A DNA stretch of 64,000 nt from JAJDXW01 sp965202895 (GCA_965202895.1 OZ241901.1:4216001-4280000), one strand, 5' to 3'; positions 8,476-17,634 are shown, counted from the first letter of the stretch. Notes: generated from the letters alone by a model not told the origin. Numbers and translations are program-made.

Positions 8476-9180
8476 TCATGGGGGCACGACCGTCCCGCCT
8501 CGGCCGTCGCCCCCGGCGGTCGGCGCCTCCCGTCCCCACTCGCCCGTGACGCCCCCGCACTCGCGAAGCGCCGCATCGAGCCGCGCGCGGCGCGCCTCCC
8601 GCCGCGCGGCCTCTTCCGACCCCCGGCACAGCTCGCCGAGCACCGCCCGCGCCCACGCGGCATGGCGCGCCTTGTCCGCGAGGGTTTCCTCCAGGATCTC
8701 GATGGTGGGGGCGTCCGCGATCGGGTCGGTTTCGGCGGCGATGCGTTCGTAGGTCTCCACGAGGTGCGGCAGGAGCACGTCGAAGACCCCGGCGAGCTTC
8801 TCGATGGTCTCGACGGGCGACTCCGGCTCCGCGACCGACCGGATGAACGCCGCGAAGCCCTCGTTGGGCGCCTCGGAGGCGGTGGCCGAGCGGGTTCCGC
8901 AACGAAGCTCCGGCAGCCGGGCGCCGAACCGGTCGGCGGCCTGCGCCGTCTCCCAGATGATCTTGCCCAGGCCGACCTTGACCGGCAGCTCGGGGATCGT
9001 CGCGATCCATCCGCCGAGGAGCGTCATGATCCACTCCTCGGCATAGCGGAAGTTGCGCACCCGGCGGGCGACCGCTTCCACGTCGTAGCGGCCGTGCAGC
9101 TCGCGCAGGTCGGCCGGTACGTCGAACGCGGAGTACGGGGCGAACGAGGTCCGTTCGTCCGACCCGGTGCCGGGATACAT
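8476..9180 (-). CDS. Ferritin-like superfamily protein, partner of the DUF455-type gene
   Basis: 234 residues from ATG 9180 (MYPGTGSDERTSFAPYSAF); the frame continues to 9258 but that extension is charged low-complexity. It is predicted all-helical, with RNFRYAEEWIM, GKIIWETAQAADR, VETYERIAAETD and ETLADKARHAAWARAVLGEL. This spacing of Glu and xRH resembles ferritin-like proteins, but the ExxH pairs are not all complete, so metal binding is less certain than in the next gene. It opens the four-gene minus-strand group ending in speE. Confidence 0.6.
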   Translation of the reverse strand: MYPGTGSDERTSFAPYSAFDVPADLRELHGRYDVEAVARRVRNFRYAEEWIMTLLGGWIATIPELPVKVGLGKIIWETAQAADRFGARLPELRCGTRSATASEAPNEGFAAFIRSVAEPESPVETIEKLAGVFDVLLPHLVETYERIAAETDPIADAPTIEILEETLADKARHAAWARAVLGELCRGSEEAARREARRARLDAALRECGGVTGEWGREAPTAGGDGRGGTVVPP

Positions 9181-9406
9181 GCGGAGCTCGGTCAAGAGCG
9201 CCCTCCCTTCGTGCTCGCGTTCCTGCCCGCGGTCCCGCCCGTGCTTGCCGGCGCGCACGCGGGCGGAGGCCCGGCTCGGCGCTCGGCACGTTCTCCCGCG
9301 GGGCCGGCCCCCGCCATTCTATCTTCCGTAGCCCTCGATCCGCACCGTCCGGGCATCCCCGGACCCGACGTCTCGCACGGCCGAAGGGAAGATCATCGTG
9401 GCCCCC

Positions 9407-9516
9407 GTGACACGCTTTGACACCTTGTGACACCCTGTGACACGCTTTGACACCTTGTGACACCCTGTGACACGCTTTGACACCTTGTGACACCCTGTGA
9501 CGCGCTTTGACACCCT
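9407..9516. repeat. 30-bp tandem array with TTGACA/TGTGACA boxes
   Basis: Three exact copies of a 30-bp unit (9407-9436, 9437-9466, 9467-9496) and a partial fourth with one substitution. Each unit carries TTTGACAC and two TGTGACAC boxes spaced about 10 bases apart, one helical turn. It ends 8 bases before the DUF1640-like start codon. It has no spacers, so it is not CRISPR. It is plausibly an operator or promoter array for that gene. Confidence 0.85.
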
Positions 9517-9523
9517 GCCCATC

Positions 9524-9775
9524 ATGAGCGCCGACGCCTTCGATGCTCTTACCGCGGCCCGCGCCTTCGAGGCGGCCGGTATGGACCGCGCCCAGGCCGA
9601 AGCCGTCGCCGAACAGCTGCGCGCGGCGGCCGGGGCCGGCCGCGACGATCTGGCCACCAAGGCGGATCTCGCACATTTCGCCACCAAGGAAGACGTGGCG
9701 AATGCCGTCAACCGGATGCTGATCGCACAGCTCGCCATCGCCGGGTTGCTGTTCGCCGCCCTCAAGCTGTTCTGA
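9524..9775 (+). CDS. Small coiled-coil membrane protein (DUF1640/CCDC90-like)
   Basis: An 83-residue protein. Residues 1-30 (FDALTAARAFEAAGMDRAQ) and the ATKADLAHFATKEDV heptad region match the DUF1640-like family, followed by one C-terminal membrane helix (IAQLAIAGLLFAALKLF). It would be an inner-membrane anchored coiled coil of unknown function, often multicopy in proteobacteria. The start at ATG 9524 was preferred to GTG 9497, which would translate the 30-bp repeat. The tandem array just upstream probably controls it. Confidence 0.75.
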   Translation: MSADAFDALTAARAFEAAGMDRAQAEAVAEQLRAAAGAGRDDLATKADLAHFATKEDVANAVNRMLIAQLAIAGLLFAALKLF

Positions 9776-9919
9776 GCGCGGCGCCCGGCCGCCGGCCCCG
9801 TCCCGGCGTTTCGACGCCGCCCGGAGCGCCACGGGTTTCGCGGAGCCGCACTCCACCGGCCGCCGCGGCGTCCGTCCCGGTCCGCACGGCGGGCGCCCGG
9901 CCAGCCCGGCCAGATTCTG

Positions 9920-10729
9920 CTAGATCGGCGAGCCCCGCGGGAAGTCCGGCTCGCGCTTCTCGCGGAGCGACGCCAGCCCCTCGCGTACCTCCGGGCTTCC
10001 GAATCCGAGCATCTCGAGTGCGAGCGACGTGTCGAAGGTGGGGCCGGCCATGCGCAGCCAGTTGTTGAGCGCATGCTTGGTCCAGCGGATGGCCGACGGA
10101 GCGCCCCGGGCGAGCTTGCGCGCCACCTCGAGCGCCTTGTCCTGGAGCGCGTCGTCGTCCACGCAGAGCGAGACCAGGCCGATCCGCTCCGCCTCCGCGC
10201 CGGTGAGCACGTCGCACGTCATGAGGTAGTACTTCGCCTTGGCCATCCCGCACAGGAGCGGCCAGACGATCGCGGCATGATCGCCGGCCGCCACCCCGAG
10301 CCGGGTATGCCCGTCCGTGATCCGGGCCGAGCGGGCCGCGATGGACACGTCGCAGAGCAGCCCCGCGACGAGGCCCGCCCCCACCGCCGGCCCGTTGATC
10401 GCGGACACCAGGGGCTTGTTGCAGTCGAGGATGTTGTAGACGAGGGCGCGCGCCTCCTTCCACGTGGCGACCAGGTTGTCGAACGAGCGCATGTTGTGTT
10501 CGATGAGGTCGAAGTCGCCGCCCGCGGAGAACGCCCGCCCCTCGCCGGTCAGGATCACGCAGTCGACGTCCGGGTCCGCGTCGATCTTCGGCCAGAGATA
10601 CGTGAGCTCCCGATGGCCCACCGCATCGAGCGCGTTGTATCGCTCCGGCCGGTTGAACGTCACCCGGAGGATCCGCTCGCCGGGGCGGTCGAAGGTCAGC
10701 CGCTCGTAGCCGGCATAGGGGTCGGTCAT
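9920..10729 (-). CDS. Enoyl-CoA hydratase/isomerase family protein
   Basis: A 269-residue crotonase-fold enzyme. The oxyanion-hole motifs AFSAGGDFDLI and NGPAVGAGLVAGLLCDVSIA are present, as is the C-terminal helix. The position used by the first catalytic Glu of classical hydratases reads as HTRLGVAAGDHAA, so the acid/base pair is not standard. This argues for a hydrolase, lyase or isomerase variant rather than plain beta-oxidation ECH. It is divergent from the molybdenum hydroxylase operon and may act on its CoA-linked products (inference). Confidence 0.85.
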   Translation of the reverse strand: MTDPYAGYERLTFDRPGERILRVTFNRPERYNALDAVGHRELTYLWPKIDADPDVDCVILTGEGRAFSAGGDFDLIEHNMRSFDNLVATWKEARALVYNILDCNKPLVSAINGPAVGAGLVAGLLCDVSIAARSARITDGHTRLGVAAGDHAAIVWPLLCGMAKAKYYLMTCDVLTGAEAERIGLVSLCVDDDALQDKALEVARKLARGAPSAIRWTKHALNNWLRMAGPTFDTSLALEMLGFGSPEVREGLASLREKREPDFPRGSPI

Positions 10730-10975
10730 GGCATCGCTTCCCGGTGTATGCAGCCGTGCGCGGCAAGGTTAGCACGGCTCGCGGCGGCGGCTTCGGCCGT
10801 GCGGCGGCCCGCGGGCAGGCGGCCCGAACCCGGCCTCCGGGGCAGTCGGCTCGCCGTCGCCCGGAACGCGCGGGGCGGCCCGCGGGCGGACGGCGCCGCG
10901 GCACACGTCCGGTGGGCCGCGCCGCGGGAACGTGCTTCCGGCTATACTCCGGCGAACCGACCGGAGCCGAACGAC

Positions 10976-11458
10976 ATGGACCTGACCGGCGAATTCCGCG
11001 TCCCCCTGCCGCGCGAGGCGGTCTTCGAGGCGCTCAACGACCCCGAGGTCCTCGGCCGGTGCATTCCCGGCTGCCGGTCGATCGAGCAGGTGGGCGAGCA
11101 CGAGTTCGACGCGGACGTGCTGGCCAAGGTCGGCCCCGTCAAGGCCCGCTTCAAGACCCGGATCGCGGTCTCCAACCTCAACCCCCCGGAGAGCTATACT
11201 CTCTCCGGCGAGGGCCGGGGCGGCGCGGCGGGATTCGCGTCCGGCAGCGCCGACGTGAGCCTGGAAGCGGCGGATGGCGGGACCGTGCTCCGATACACCG
11301 CGCGGGTCCAGCCCGGCGGCAAGATCGCCCAGGTGGGGTCGCGGCTCATCGGGGGCACGGCCCGCAAGATCGGGACGGATTTCTTCTCCCGCTTCGTGGA
11401 AGCCGTCACGCCGGAGCCGCCCCCCGGAGAGGTCGGGCCCGACGAGCAAGAGGAGTAA
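10976..11458 (+). CDS. coxG: CoxG-like SRPBCC membrane-anchoring protein
   Basis: 160 residues beginning MDLTGEFRVPLPREAVFEAL, with DPEVLGRCIPGCRSIEQ and GGKIAQVGSRLIGGTARK. These are typical of the carbon monoxide dehydrogenase subunit G family (START-like fold), which recruits the hydroxylase to the membrane. It is first in the operon, with the small-subunit gene starting 5 bases after its stop. The much longer open frame upstream is antisense to the crotonase gene and is rejected. Confidence 0.88.
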   Translation: MDLTGEFRVPLPREAVFEALNDPEVLGRCIPGCRSIEQVGEHEFDADVLAKVGPVKARFKTRIAVSNLNPPESYTLSGEGRGGAAGFASGSADVSLEAADGGTVLRYTARVQPGGKIAQVGSRLIGGTARKIGTDFFSRFVEAVTPEPPPGEVGPDEQEE

Positions 11459-11463
11459 GGCGC

Positions 11464-11943
<480 letters not shown>

Positions 11944-11944
11944 G

Positions 11945-14290
11945 ATGGCCGAGAGCGGAATCGGGGCCTCCGTGCCCCGCACCGAAGATCACCGGTTCCT
12001 CACCGGGACCGGCGACTACACCGACGACACCAACCTCCCGCGCCAGACGTACGCCGCGTTCGTGCGCTCGGCCCATCCCCACGCCTCGTTCACCCTGGAC
12101 ACCTCCGCCGCCGCCTCCGCGCCCGGGGTGGTTGGGGTCCTGACGGGAGCGGACCTGGCGGCGGACGAGCTCGGCACGCTCATCTGCGGCTGGCAGGTCA
12201 CCGGCAAGGACGGGGAGCCGCACAAGGCGCCGCCCCATCCCGTCCTCGCGGCGGACACGGTGCGGCACGTGGGTGACGCGATGGCGGTGGTGGTCGCGGA
12301 GAGTGCGCGCGCGGCGCGCGACGCGGCGGAGCGGGTGGAGGTGAGCTACTCGCCCCTCCCGGCGGCGGTGTCCATGCAGGACGCGCTCGCGGAGGGCGCG
12401 CCGCGGATCCACGCCGATGCCCCCGGCAACCTCTGCTACGACTGGGAGATCGGGGACCGCGCGGCGACGGACGACGCCTTCGCCCGCGCCCACCACGTGG
12501 CCCGCCTGGACCTCGTGAACAACCGGCTCATCCCGAACGCGATGGAGCCGCGGGCCGCGATCGGGGACTACAACCCCGCGACCGGCGACTACACCCTCCG
12601 GCTCACCAGCCAGAACCCGCACATCCACCGGCTGGTGCTCGCCGCGTTCATCCAGATCGCGCCCGAGCACAAGCTGCACGTCATCGCCCCGGACGTGGGC
12701 GGCGGGTTCGGGTCCAAGATCTTCATCTACCAGGAGGAAACGGCCGTGCTGTGGGCGGCCGGCAAGGTCGGCCGCCCCGTCAAGTGGACCGCCGATCGCT
12801 CCGAGTCGTTCGTCGCGGACGCGCACGGGCGCGACCACGAGACCCACGTGGAGCTGGCCCTCGACGCGGACGGCCGGTTCCTCGGGCTCCGGGTCTCGAC
12901 CCTCGCCAACATGGGGGCCTACCTCTCCACGTTCGCGAGCTGCGTCCCCTCCTACCTCTACGGCACCCTGCTCCAGGGGCAGTACACCACCGAGGCCATC
13001 TACTGCGAGGTCAAGGCGGTGTTCACCAACACGACCCCGGTGGACGCGCTCCGCGGGGCGGGCCGCCCGGAGGCGACCTACGTGGTCGAGCGCATCGTCG
13101 ACCAGGCGGCGCACGACCTGGGGCTCGACCCGGCGGAGCTCCGGCGCCGCAACTTCATCCCGAGCGACGCCTTCCCCTACCCCACCAAGGTCGCCCTGGA
13201 GTACGACTCGGGGAACTACGGGTTGGCGCTCGACCGCGCGCTCGACCTCGCGGGGTACGCGGGCTTCGACGCGCGGCGCGAGGAGGCGAAGTCGCGGGGC
13301 AGGCTCCGGGGGATCGGCTTGAGCGCCTACATCGAGGCGTGCGGCATCGCGCCCTCCCAGGTGGTGGGGTCGCTCGGGGCGGGGGTGGGCCTGTGGGAAT
13401 CGGGGGGCATCCGCTTCAACCCGACCGGCAACGTGCTCGTCTACACCGGCTCCCACAGCCACGGCCAGGGGCACGAGACCACGTTCGCACAGCTCGTCTC
13501 CGATTATCTGGGGGTGCCGTTCGAGAACGTCGAGGTGGTGCACGGCGACACCGAGAAGACCCCGTTCGGCATGGGCACGTACGGCTCGCGCTCCCTCGCG
13601 GTGGGCGGCTCGGCCCTCGTGAAGGCGATGGACAAGGTGATCGCCAAGGGCCGGAAGATCGCCGCGTTCTCGCTCGAGGCGGCGGAGGAGGACGTCGAGT
13701 TCGGCGGCGGCAACTTCACCGTGGCGGGGACGGACAAGAGCATGAACATCGCGGAGGTCGCGTTCTCCGCCTACGTGCCGCACAACTACCCGCTCGACGA
13801 GCTGGAGCCGGGCTTGGAGGAGACGGGGTTCTACGACCCCGCGAACTTCACCTTCCCGGCCGGTACCCACGTCTGCGAGGTGGAGGTGGACCCGGAGACG
13901 GGGGTCACCGAGATCGTGAACTGGGTGGCGGTGGACGACTTCGGCAACGTGGTCAATCCGATGATCGTGGAAGGCCAAGTGCACGGCGGGGTGGCGCACG
14001 GGGTCGGCCAGGCCCTGCTCGAAGGCTGTGCCTACGATGCGGACGGGCAGCTACTGACCGGCTCGTTCATGGACTACACCATGCCGCGGGCGGACGATCT
14101 GCCGGACATGAAGGTCGAGACCACGTGCACCCCGTGCCCCCACAACCCGCTCGGGGTCAAGGGCTGCGGCGAGGCGGGGGCGATCGCGGCCCCGGCCGCG
14201 GTCATGAACGCGATCACCCACGCGCTGGGCACGAACCGCATCGACATGCCGGCCACGCCGCAGGCGGTGTGGCGGGCGCTCAACGGGTAG
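11945..14290 (+). CDS. Molybdenum hydroxylase large subunit, form II CoxL-like
   Basis: A 781-residue Mo-cytosine-dinucleotide-binding subunit. Motifs include GGGFGSK (about residue 256), the active-site loop ALRGAGRPEATY (about 367-378) and the catalytic Glu in GCGEAGAIAAPAA (about 740-752). True aerobic CO dehydrogenases have a Cys-containing loop (AYxCSFR) for the Cu-S-Mo site; here it is RGAGR, so this is a form II enzyme, likely oxidising an aldehyde, purine or N-heterocycle. The order coxG-S-L-M is unusual compared with the common M-S-L. Confidence 0.93.
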   Translation: MAESGIGASVPRTEDHRFLTGTGDYTDDTNLPRQTYAAFVRSAHPHASFTLDTSAAASAPGVVGVLTGADLAADELGTLICGWQVTGKDGEPHKAPPHPVLAADTVRHVGDAMAVVVAESARAARDAAERVEVSYSPLPAAVSMQDALAEGAPRIHADAPGNLCYDWEIGDRAATDDAFARAHHVARLDLVNNRLIPNAMEPRAAIGDYNPATGDYTLRLTSQNPHIHRLVLAAFIQIAPEHKLHVIAPDVGGGFGSKIFIYQEETAVLWAAGKVGRPVKWTADRSESFVADAHGRDHETHVELALDADGRFLGLRVSTLANMGAYLSTFASCVPSYLYGTLLQGQYTTEAIYCEVKAVFTNTTPVDALRGAGRPEATYVVERIVDQAAHDLGLDPAELRRRNFIPSDAFPYPTKVALEYDSGNYGLALDRALDLAGYAGFDARREEAKSRGRLRGIGLSAYIEACGIAPSQVVGSLGAGVGLWESGGIRFNPTGNVLVYTGSHSHGQGHETTFAQLVSDYLGVPFENVEVVHGDTEKTPFGMGTYGSRSLAVGGSALVKAMDKVIAKGRKIAAFSLEAAEEDVEFGGGNFTVAGTDKSMNIAEVAFSAYVPHNYPLDELEPGLEETGFYDPANFTFPAGTHVCEVEVDPETGVTEIVNWVAVDDFGNVVNPMIVEGQVHGGVAHGVGQALLEGCAYDADGQLLTGSFMDYTMPRADDLPDMKVETTCTPCPHNPLGVKGCGEAGAIAAPAAVMNAITHALGTNRIDMPATPQAVWRALNG

Positions 14291-14387
14291 GTCCCCGGTT
14301 CGTACGGCCGTTCGGTCGGCCGGACCACCGAAACGGACCTGGTCAAGGCCCGGGATCCTCCCATCCCGGGCGGAGAGGAGCGAGAAC

Positions 14388-15188
14388 ATGTACGAGTTCA
14401 ACTACCACCGCCCCGGCACGCTCGAAGCGGCGACCGCGGCGCTCGCGGCCGCGGAGGATGGACGGGTGCTGGCCGGCGGGCAGACCCTCCTCCCGACCCT
14501 GAAGCAGCGGCTCGCGAGCCCATCGGACGTCGTCGACCTCGGGGGGATCGCGGGGCTCGACGGCGTGCGCCGCGAGGGCGATGCGATCGTGGTCGGCGCC
14601 ATGACCCGGCACGCGGACGTGGCCTCCTCCTCGGAGGTGCGGGACGCGATCCCCGCCCTCGCCGCGCTCGCGGACGGCATCGGGGACCCCCAGGTGCGCA
14701 ACTGCGGGACCATCGGGGGCTCGGTCGCGAACGCCGATCCGGCCGCCGACTATCCGGCCGCGGTGGTCGGGCTCGGGGCCGAAGTGCGGACCGACCGACG
14801 GACGATCGCGGGGGACGACTTCTTCACCGGCCTGTTCGAGACCGCCCTGGAGGACGGCGAGATCGTCGTCTCGGTGCGCTTTCCCGTACCGCGCCGGGCC
14901 GTGTACATGAAGTTCCCGAATCCCGCTTCGCGCTATGCCATCGTCGGGGTCATGGCGGCGGAGACCGGGGGCGGGGTCCGGGTGGCGGTCACCGGGGCGG
15001 GCGACCGGGTGTTCCGGGTGGCGGCGATGGAGGCCGCCCTCGCCGGCAGCTTCCGCGCCGACGCCATCGCCGGCATCGCCGTACCCGCGGACGGACTCAA
15101 CGAGGACCTCCACGCGAGCGCCGAGTACCGCGCCCATCTGGTCGGGGTCATGGCCCGGCGCGCGGTCGCTGCGGCGGCCGGCGCCTGA
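14388..15188 (+). CDS. coxM: Molybdenum hydroxylase medium subunit, FAD-binding
   Basis: 266 residues. FAD-binding motifs are AGGQTLLP (28-35) and TIGGSVANADPAAD (about 108-121), followed by the CO-dehydrogenase flavoprotein C-terminal domain. It completes the three-subunit oxidase together with the 2Fe-2S and Mo subunits. It lies 97 bases after the large-subunit stop with an AGGAG Shine-Dalgarno-like site. Accessory genes moxR and coxE resume 4.7 kb downstream after an inserted accessory island. Confidence 0.94.
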   Translation: MYEFNYHRPGTLEAATAALAAAEDGRVLAGGQTLLPTLKQRLASPSDVVDLGGIAGLDGVRREGDAIVVGAMTRHADVASSSEVRDAIPALAALADGIGDPQVRNCGTIGGSVANADPAADYPAAVVGLGAEVRTDRRTIAGDDFFTGLFETALEDGEIVVSVRFPVPRRAVYMKFPNPASRYAIVGVMAAETGGGVRVAVTGAGDRVFRVAAMEAALAGSFRADAIAGIAVPADGLNEDLHASAEYRAHLVGVMARRAVAAAAGA

Positions 15189-15276
15189 CCCTGCGCTCCG
15201 CTCGAACCCCCTTGGCGGCGGCGCGTCCGGCGGCCATGCCGGATCGCCCCGCCGCCTGTGCCCGAGGGGAAACCGC

Positions 15277-16242
15277 ATGTTGCTGGATGAACTGACCGAG
15301 CTGGTTGGCAGGCTCAAGGAGCGTATCGAGAAACACGAGGACGTGCTGAGCAAGAACGAAACGGCGACCCGCTATGCGCTGATCGATCCCCTGCTGACCG
15401 CCCTAGGCTGGGATTTGCAGGACCCGGGGCAGGTGCGGATGGAATACGACACCGGCAAAGGCCGCGTCGACTACGCAATGTTCGCCCGTGGAGGCGGGGA
15501 TACGGGTAGTCCTGAACTCGTCGTCGAGGCGAAGAATCTGGGCAAGCCGACAAGCGACGGAATCGACCAGTCGATTAATTACTGTTTACAGGATGGCGTT
15601 CCCTGCTTCGTCGTAACGAACGGGGACGCCTGGGAAGCTTACGATCTCCGCAAAGATGGGAAGCTCACAGACAGGCGTATGGTTGATTTCAGCCTCACGG
15701 CTACCACCCAGACTACCGTGATAAAGATGTTGTGGCTCTGGCGGGGCAATTTCGAGTCGGAATCCCCGATAATGCCGGTAGTTCCCGACAGGCCGGCATC
15801 GCAACAGACATCTCCCTCTGCGCCGCTGCCCCCGGCAGCCGAACCACCGTCAAACGTGGAGCGGTCCGATCGAGGCATTCCACTTGACGAATTCAATCCG
15901 AACAGGGGAGATTCTCCCCCTGCTGCCGTGCTCTTTCCGGATGGGACGAAAAAGAACATTGCCATATGGCGGTTCGAAATTCAGACCGCGGTTGTCGAGT
16001 GGCTGATCGAGACTGGACGCTTGACGGAGGCCGATTGTCCCGTCACGGGTTCCAAGGGCGGATATCTGGTGGCTGGTTCCCCGGTCCACAAAGATGGCGG
16101 TCCTTTCCGAAGTCGAAAACAGGTCGGTAATCTATGGATAGAGGCATCCAATGATTTTCCTAGTCATGCAAGGATAGCGAAAAATATTCTGAAGGCCCGA
16201 AACGTCGATCCTTCCCACGTTCGGGTCGTGATGAAGACCTGA
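15277..16242 (+). CDS. Orphan HsdR-N-like restriction nuclease domain protein
   Basis: 321 residues from ATG 15277. Residues 25-125 resemble the type I restriction N-terminal nuclease domain: YALIDPLLTALGWDL, then VDYAMF and VVEAKN, a D...ExK pattern of PD-(D/E)xK nucleases. Residues 165-210 are a Pro/Ser linker. The C-terminal part (from about 215) is an unrecognised alpha/beta domain. There is no helicase or methylase beside it, so it is a stand-alone nuclease-like protein, perhaps defence-related. Base composition is less GC-rich than its neighbours, a sign of transfer. It is the first gene of the island interrupting the cox operon. Confidence 0.7.
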   Translation: MLLDELTELVGRLKERIEKHEDVLSKNETATRYALIDPLLTALGWDLQDPGQVRMEYDTGKGRVDYAMFARGGGDTGSPELVVEAKNLGKPTSDGIDQSINYCLQDGVPCFVVTNGDAWEAYDLRKDGKLTDRRMVDFSLTATTQTTVIKMLWLWRGNFESESPIMPVVPDRPASQQTSPSAPLPPAAEPPSNVERSDRGIPLDEFNPNRGDSPPAAVLFPDGTKKNIAIWRFEIQTAVVEWLIETGRLTEADCPVTGSKGGYLVAGSPVHKDGGPFRSRKQVGNLWIEASNDFPSHARIAKNILKARNVDPSHVRVVMKT

Positions 16243-16299
16243 ACCACCATCCGTCATGAAGTTCATCCTTCCGCGATACCTGCCCGCAGCATCCCTCCT

Positions 16300-16476
16300 C
16301 CGTCGCCGAAACCATCTCCCGACCGGGGACTACATCGCAGAGCGGAGCGCCTCCCACCGCCGTGTTCCACACCCTGCGGATGCAGCGCCCGTCGTTCCTG
16401 GAGAGCGAAGCAGGGGTCGGCAAGACCGAGGTTGCGCGGGTCCTCGCCCGCGTGCCCGGACGGCGGCGTGTCCGGT
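16300..16476 (+). pseudogene. Truncated duplicate of the moxR 5' end
   Basis: About 177 bases match 19898-20075, the first third of the intact moxR, including the Walker A codons (SEAGVGKTEVARVLARV). Substitutions and frame differences break the reading frame, and everything after the Walker A region is missing. It marks the left side of a 3.6-kb stretch whose right side is the intact moxR. It is probably the remnant of an older insertion or duplication at the cox accessory genes. Confidence 0.8.
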
Positions 16477-16908
16477 GGCCATGCCCGCCGCGCGACGACG
16501 ACGTGGGCCGGCGGCCCGGTGGCAAGGACCTTGATCGAATTTGGATTTCCAACTTCATCGTGGACACGATTCATGGTTCCAGTCGCCGTGAAATTCGTTT
16601 CGATGTAGTGACAGGGCATCCATCTCGGCATTCGTCTTCACCACTCCGGTCGGATACTTTCTCTTGTCGAGCTCGGCTTTGACTCACTGTCCTGCATTGG
16701 TGCGCGTATCGCCTGTCAAATCGACTGCCTTGAGATGGTTCCTCGCTGGTTCTGTACACGCCCATCTCCTATCATCGCGTCTTCCCGCCAGAGAGAGTCT
16801 ATCGCACATCGGTCACGACCATCCGCCACGCAGCGGCGCCCACCCACGAACTCGGGACCGGCCACGGACGACGGCATCCGCATCGTCAGCTTGTAAAGGC
16901 CGGCCGAG
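16477..16908. other. Gene-free island DNA after the moxR fragment
   Basis: 432 bases with no coding region that can be supported on either strand. Composition is less GC-rich than flanking core genes and no known repeat was recognised. It ends where repeat family A begins. Confidence 0.5.
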
Positions 16909-17211
16909 CCCCGGGCGCTGTTCGTAGGTTATTGATATATAGGATGTAGAGGGGAGGTCGAGATATCTTTTACCCCCACGGAGACGGCGTTTTTCCGTGG
17001 TTCGAGGTCGGTTCGAGAGGGTTGCTGGCGGATTTCACCCCACGGAGCCTCTTGCGCGGGCACGGCGTCCTGGGAACGCTCGTGTCCCGCCCCCATTGAT
17101 CGGCGGCGGCCTCGCCATCCCATTTGCGGGCGGGACGCCCGCGTTCCCAGGACGCCGTGTCCAAGAACGTTCGCGAGAGGCGTGCCCGGCGAAAACCCCA
17201 CAGCGCACATG
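16909..17211. repeat. Dispersed ~300-bp repeat, family A, copy 2
   Basis: It matches 4690-4993 over its full length, starting near GGGCGCTGTTCGTA and ending near GCACATG. The inverted-repeat core is present but its left arm has diverged (CTCGTGTCCCGCCCC), so the hairpin is imperfect. Its right end abuts the HigB remnant, suggesting it disrupted that toxin gene. Confidence 0.85.
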
Positions 17212-17281
17212 TCTCGGCCAGCCCAGGGTTGATGGACTGTTGCATGACGTGCAACACTGCGGCCGCCATGAAGATCATCCA

Positions 17282-17335
17282 TGCCGGTTTGAAGGCTTCG
17301 AGGCGGTCGACGTGGATCTCGCCGACTACCACTGA
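17282..17335 (+). pseudogene. HigB toxin, C-terminal remnant
   Basis: The frame ending at 17335 reads CRFEGFEAVDVDLADYH and stop, which resembles the C-terminus of HigB toxins (RFEGGDAYDVDYLDYH-like). The rest of the toxin is missing; repeat A lies immediately upstream. It sits 14 bases before higA, the normal toxin-antitoxin order for HigBA. It is thus a broken toxin beside an intact antitoxin. Confidence 0.7.
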
Positions 17336-17349
17336 ACGGAGATTGCCCC

Positions 17350-17634
17350 ATGTCCATGCGCAACCCCATGCACCCCGGCGAAATGATCCGAGACATGCTG
17401 GAGGCCCGGGCCGCCGACGCCGCGTTGCCGCCACCGCCTTCGATCACCGAGATGGCGAGGCAGCTCGGCGTCGCACGCACCACGCTGTCGCGCCTGCTTC
17501 ACGGCCGCATCGGCCTTTCTCCGGAGATGGCCTTGGCCTTGGAGCGCATCGGCTGGAACGAAGCCGACCACTGGATGCGGCTGCAGGCGGCCTGCGATCT
17601 CGCTCAGGCACGGCTCAGAGCGTCTGTAGCGTAG
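17350..17634 (+). CDS. higA: HigA-family antitoxin (HTH)
   Basis: A 94-residue XRE-type HTH protein. MHPGEMIRDML and MARQLGVARTTLSRLLHGRI are diagnostic for HigA/VapI antitoxins, followed by SPEMALALERIGWNEADHWM. It would repress its own operon and, if HigB existed, neutralise it. Its toxin partner is reduced to a short tail, so it is an orphan antitoxin, possibly protecting against related toxins. The alternative start ATG 17356 is equally plausible. Confidence 0.9.
   Translation: MSMRNPMHPGEMIRDMLEARAADAALPPPPSITEMARQLGVARTTLSRLLHGRIGLSPEMALALERIGWNEADHWMRLQAACDLAQARLRASVA

Noticed and set aside
9407..9516. CRISPR array
   Set aside because: The 30-bp units are directly adjacent with no spacers.
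11945..14290. Genuine aerobic CO dehydrogenase large subunit
   Set aside because: The copper-binding Cys loop is absent; RGAGR marks a form II enzyme.
16362..16682. Separate small ATPase gene
   Set aside because: It only repeats the Walker A part of moxR and then loses similarity; better seen as a gene fragment.
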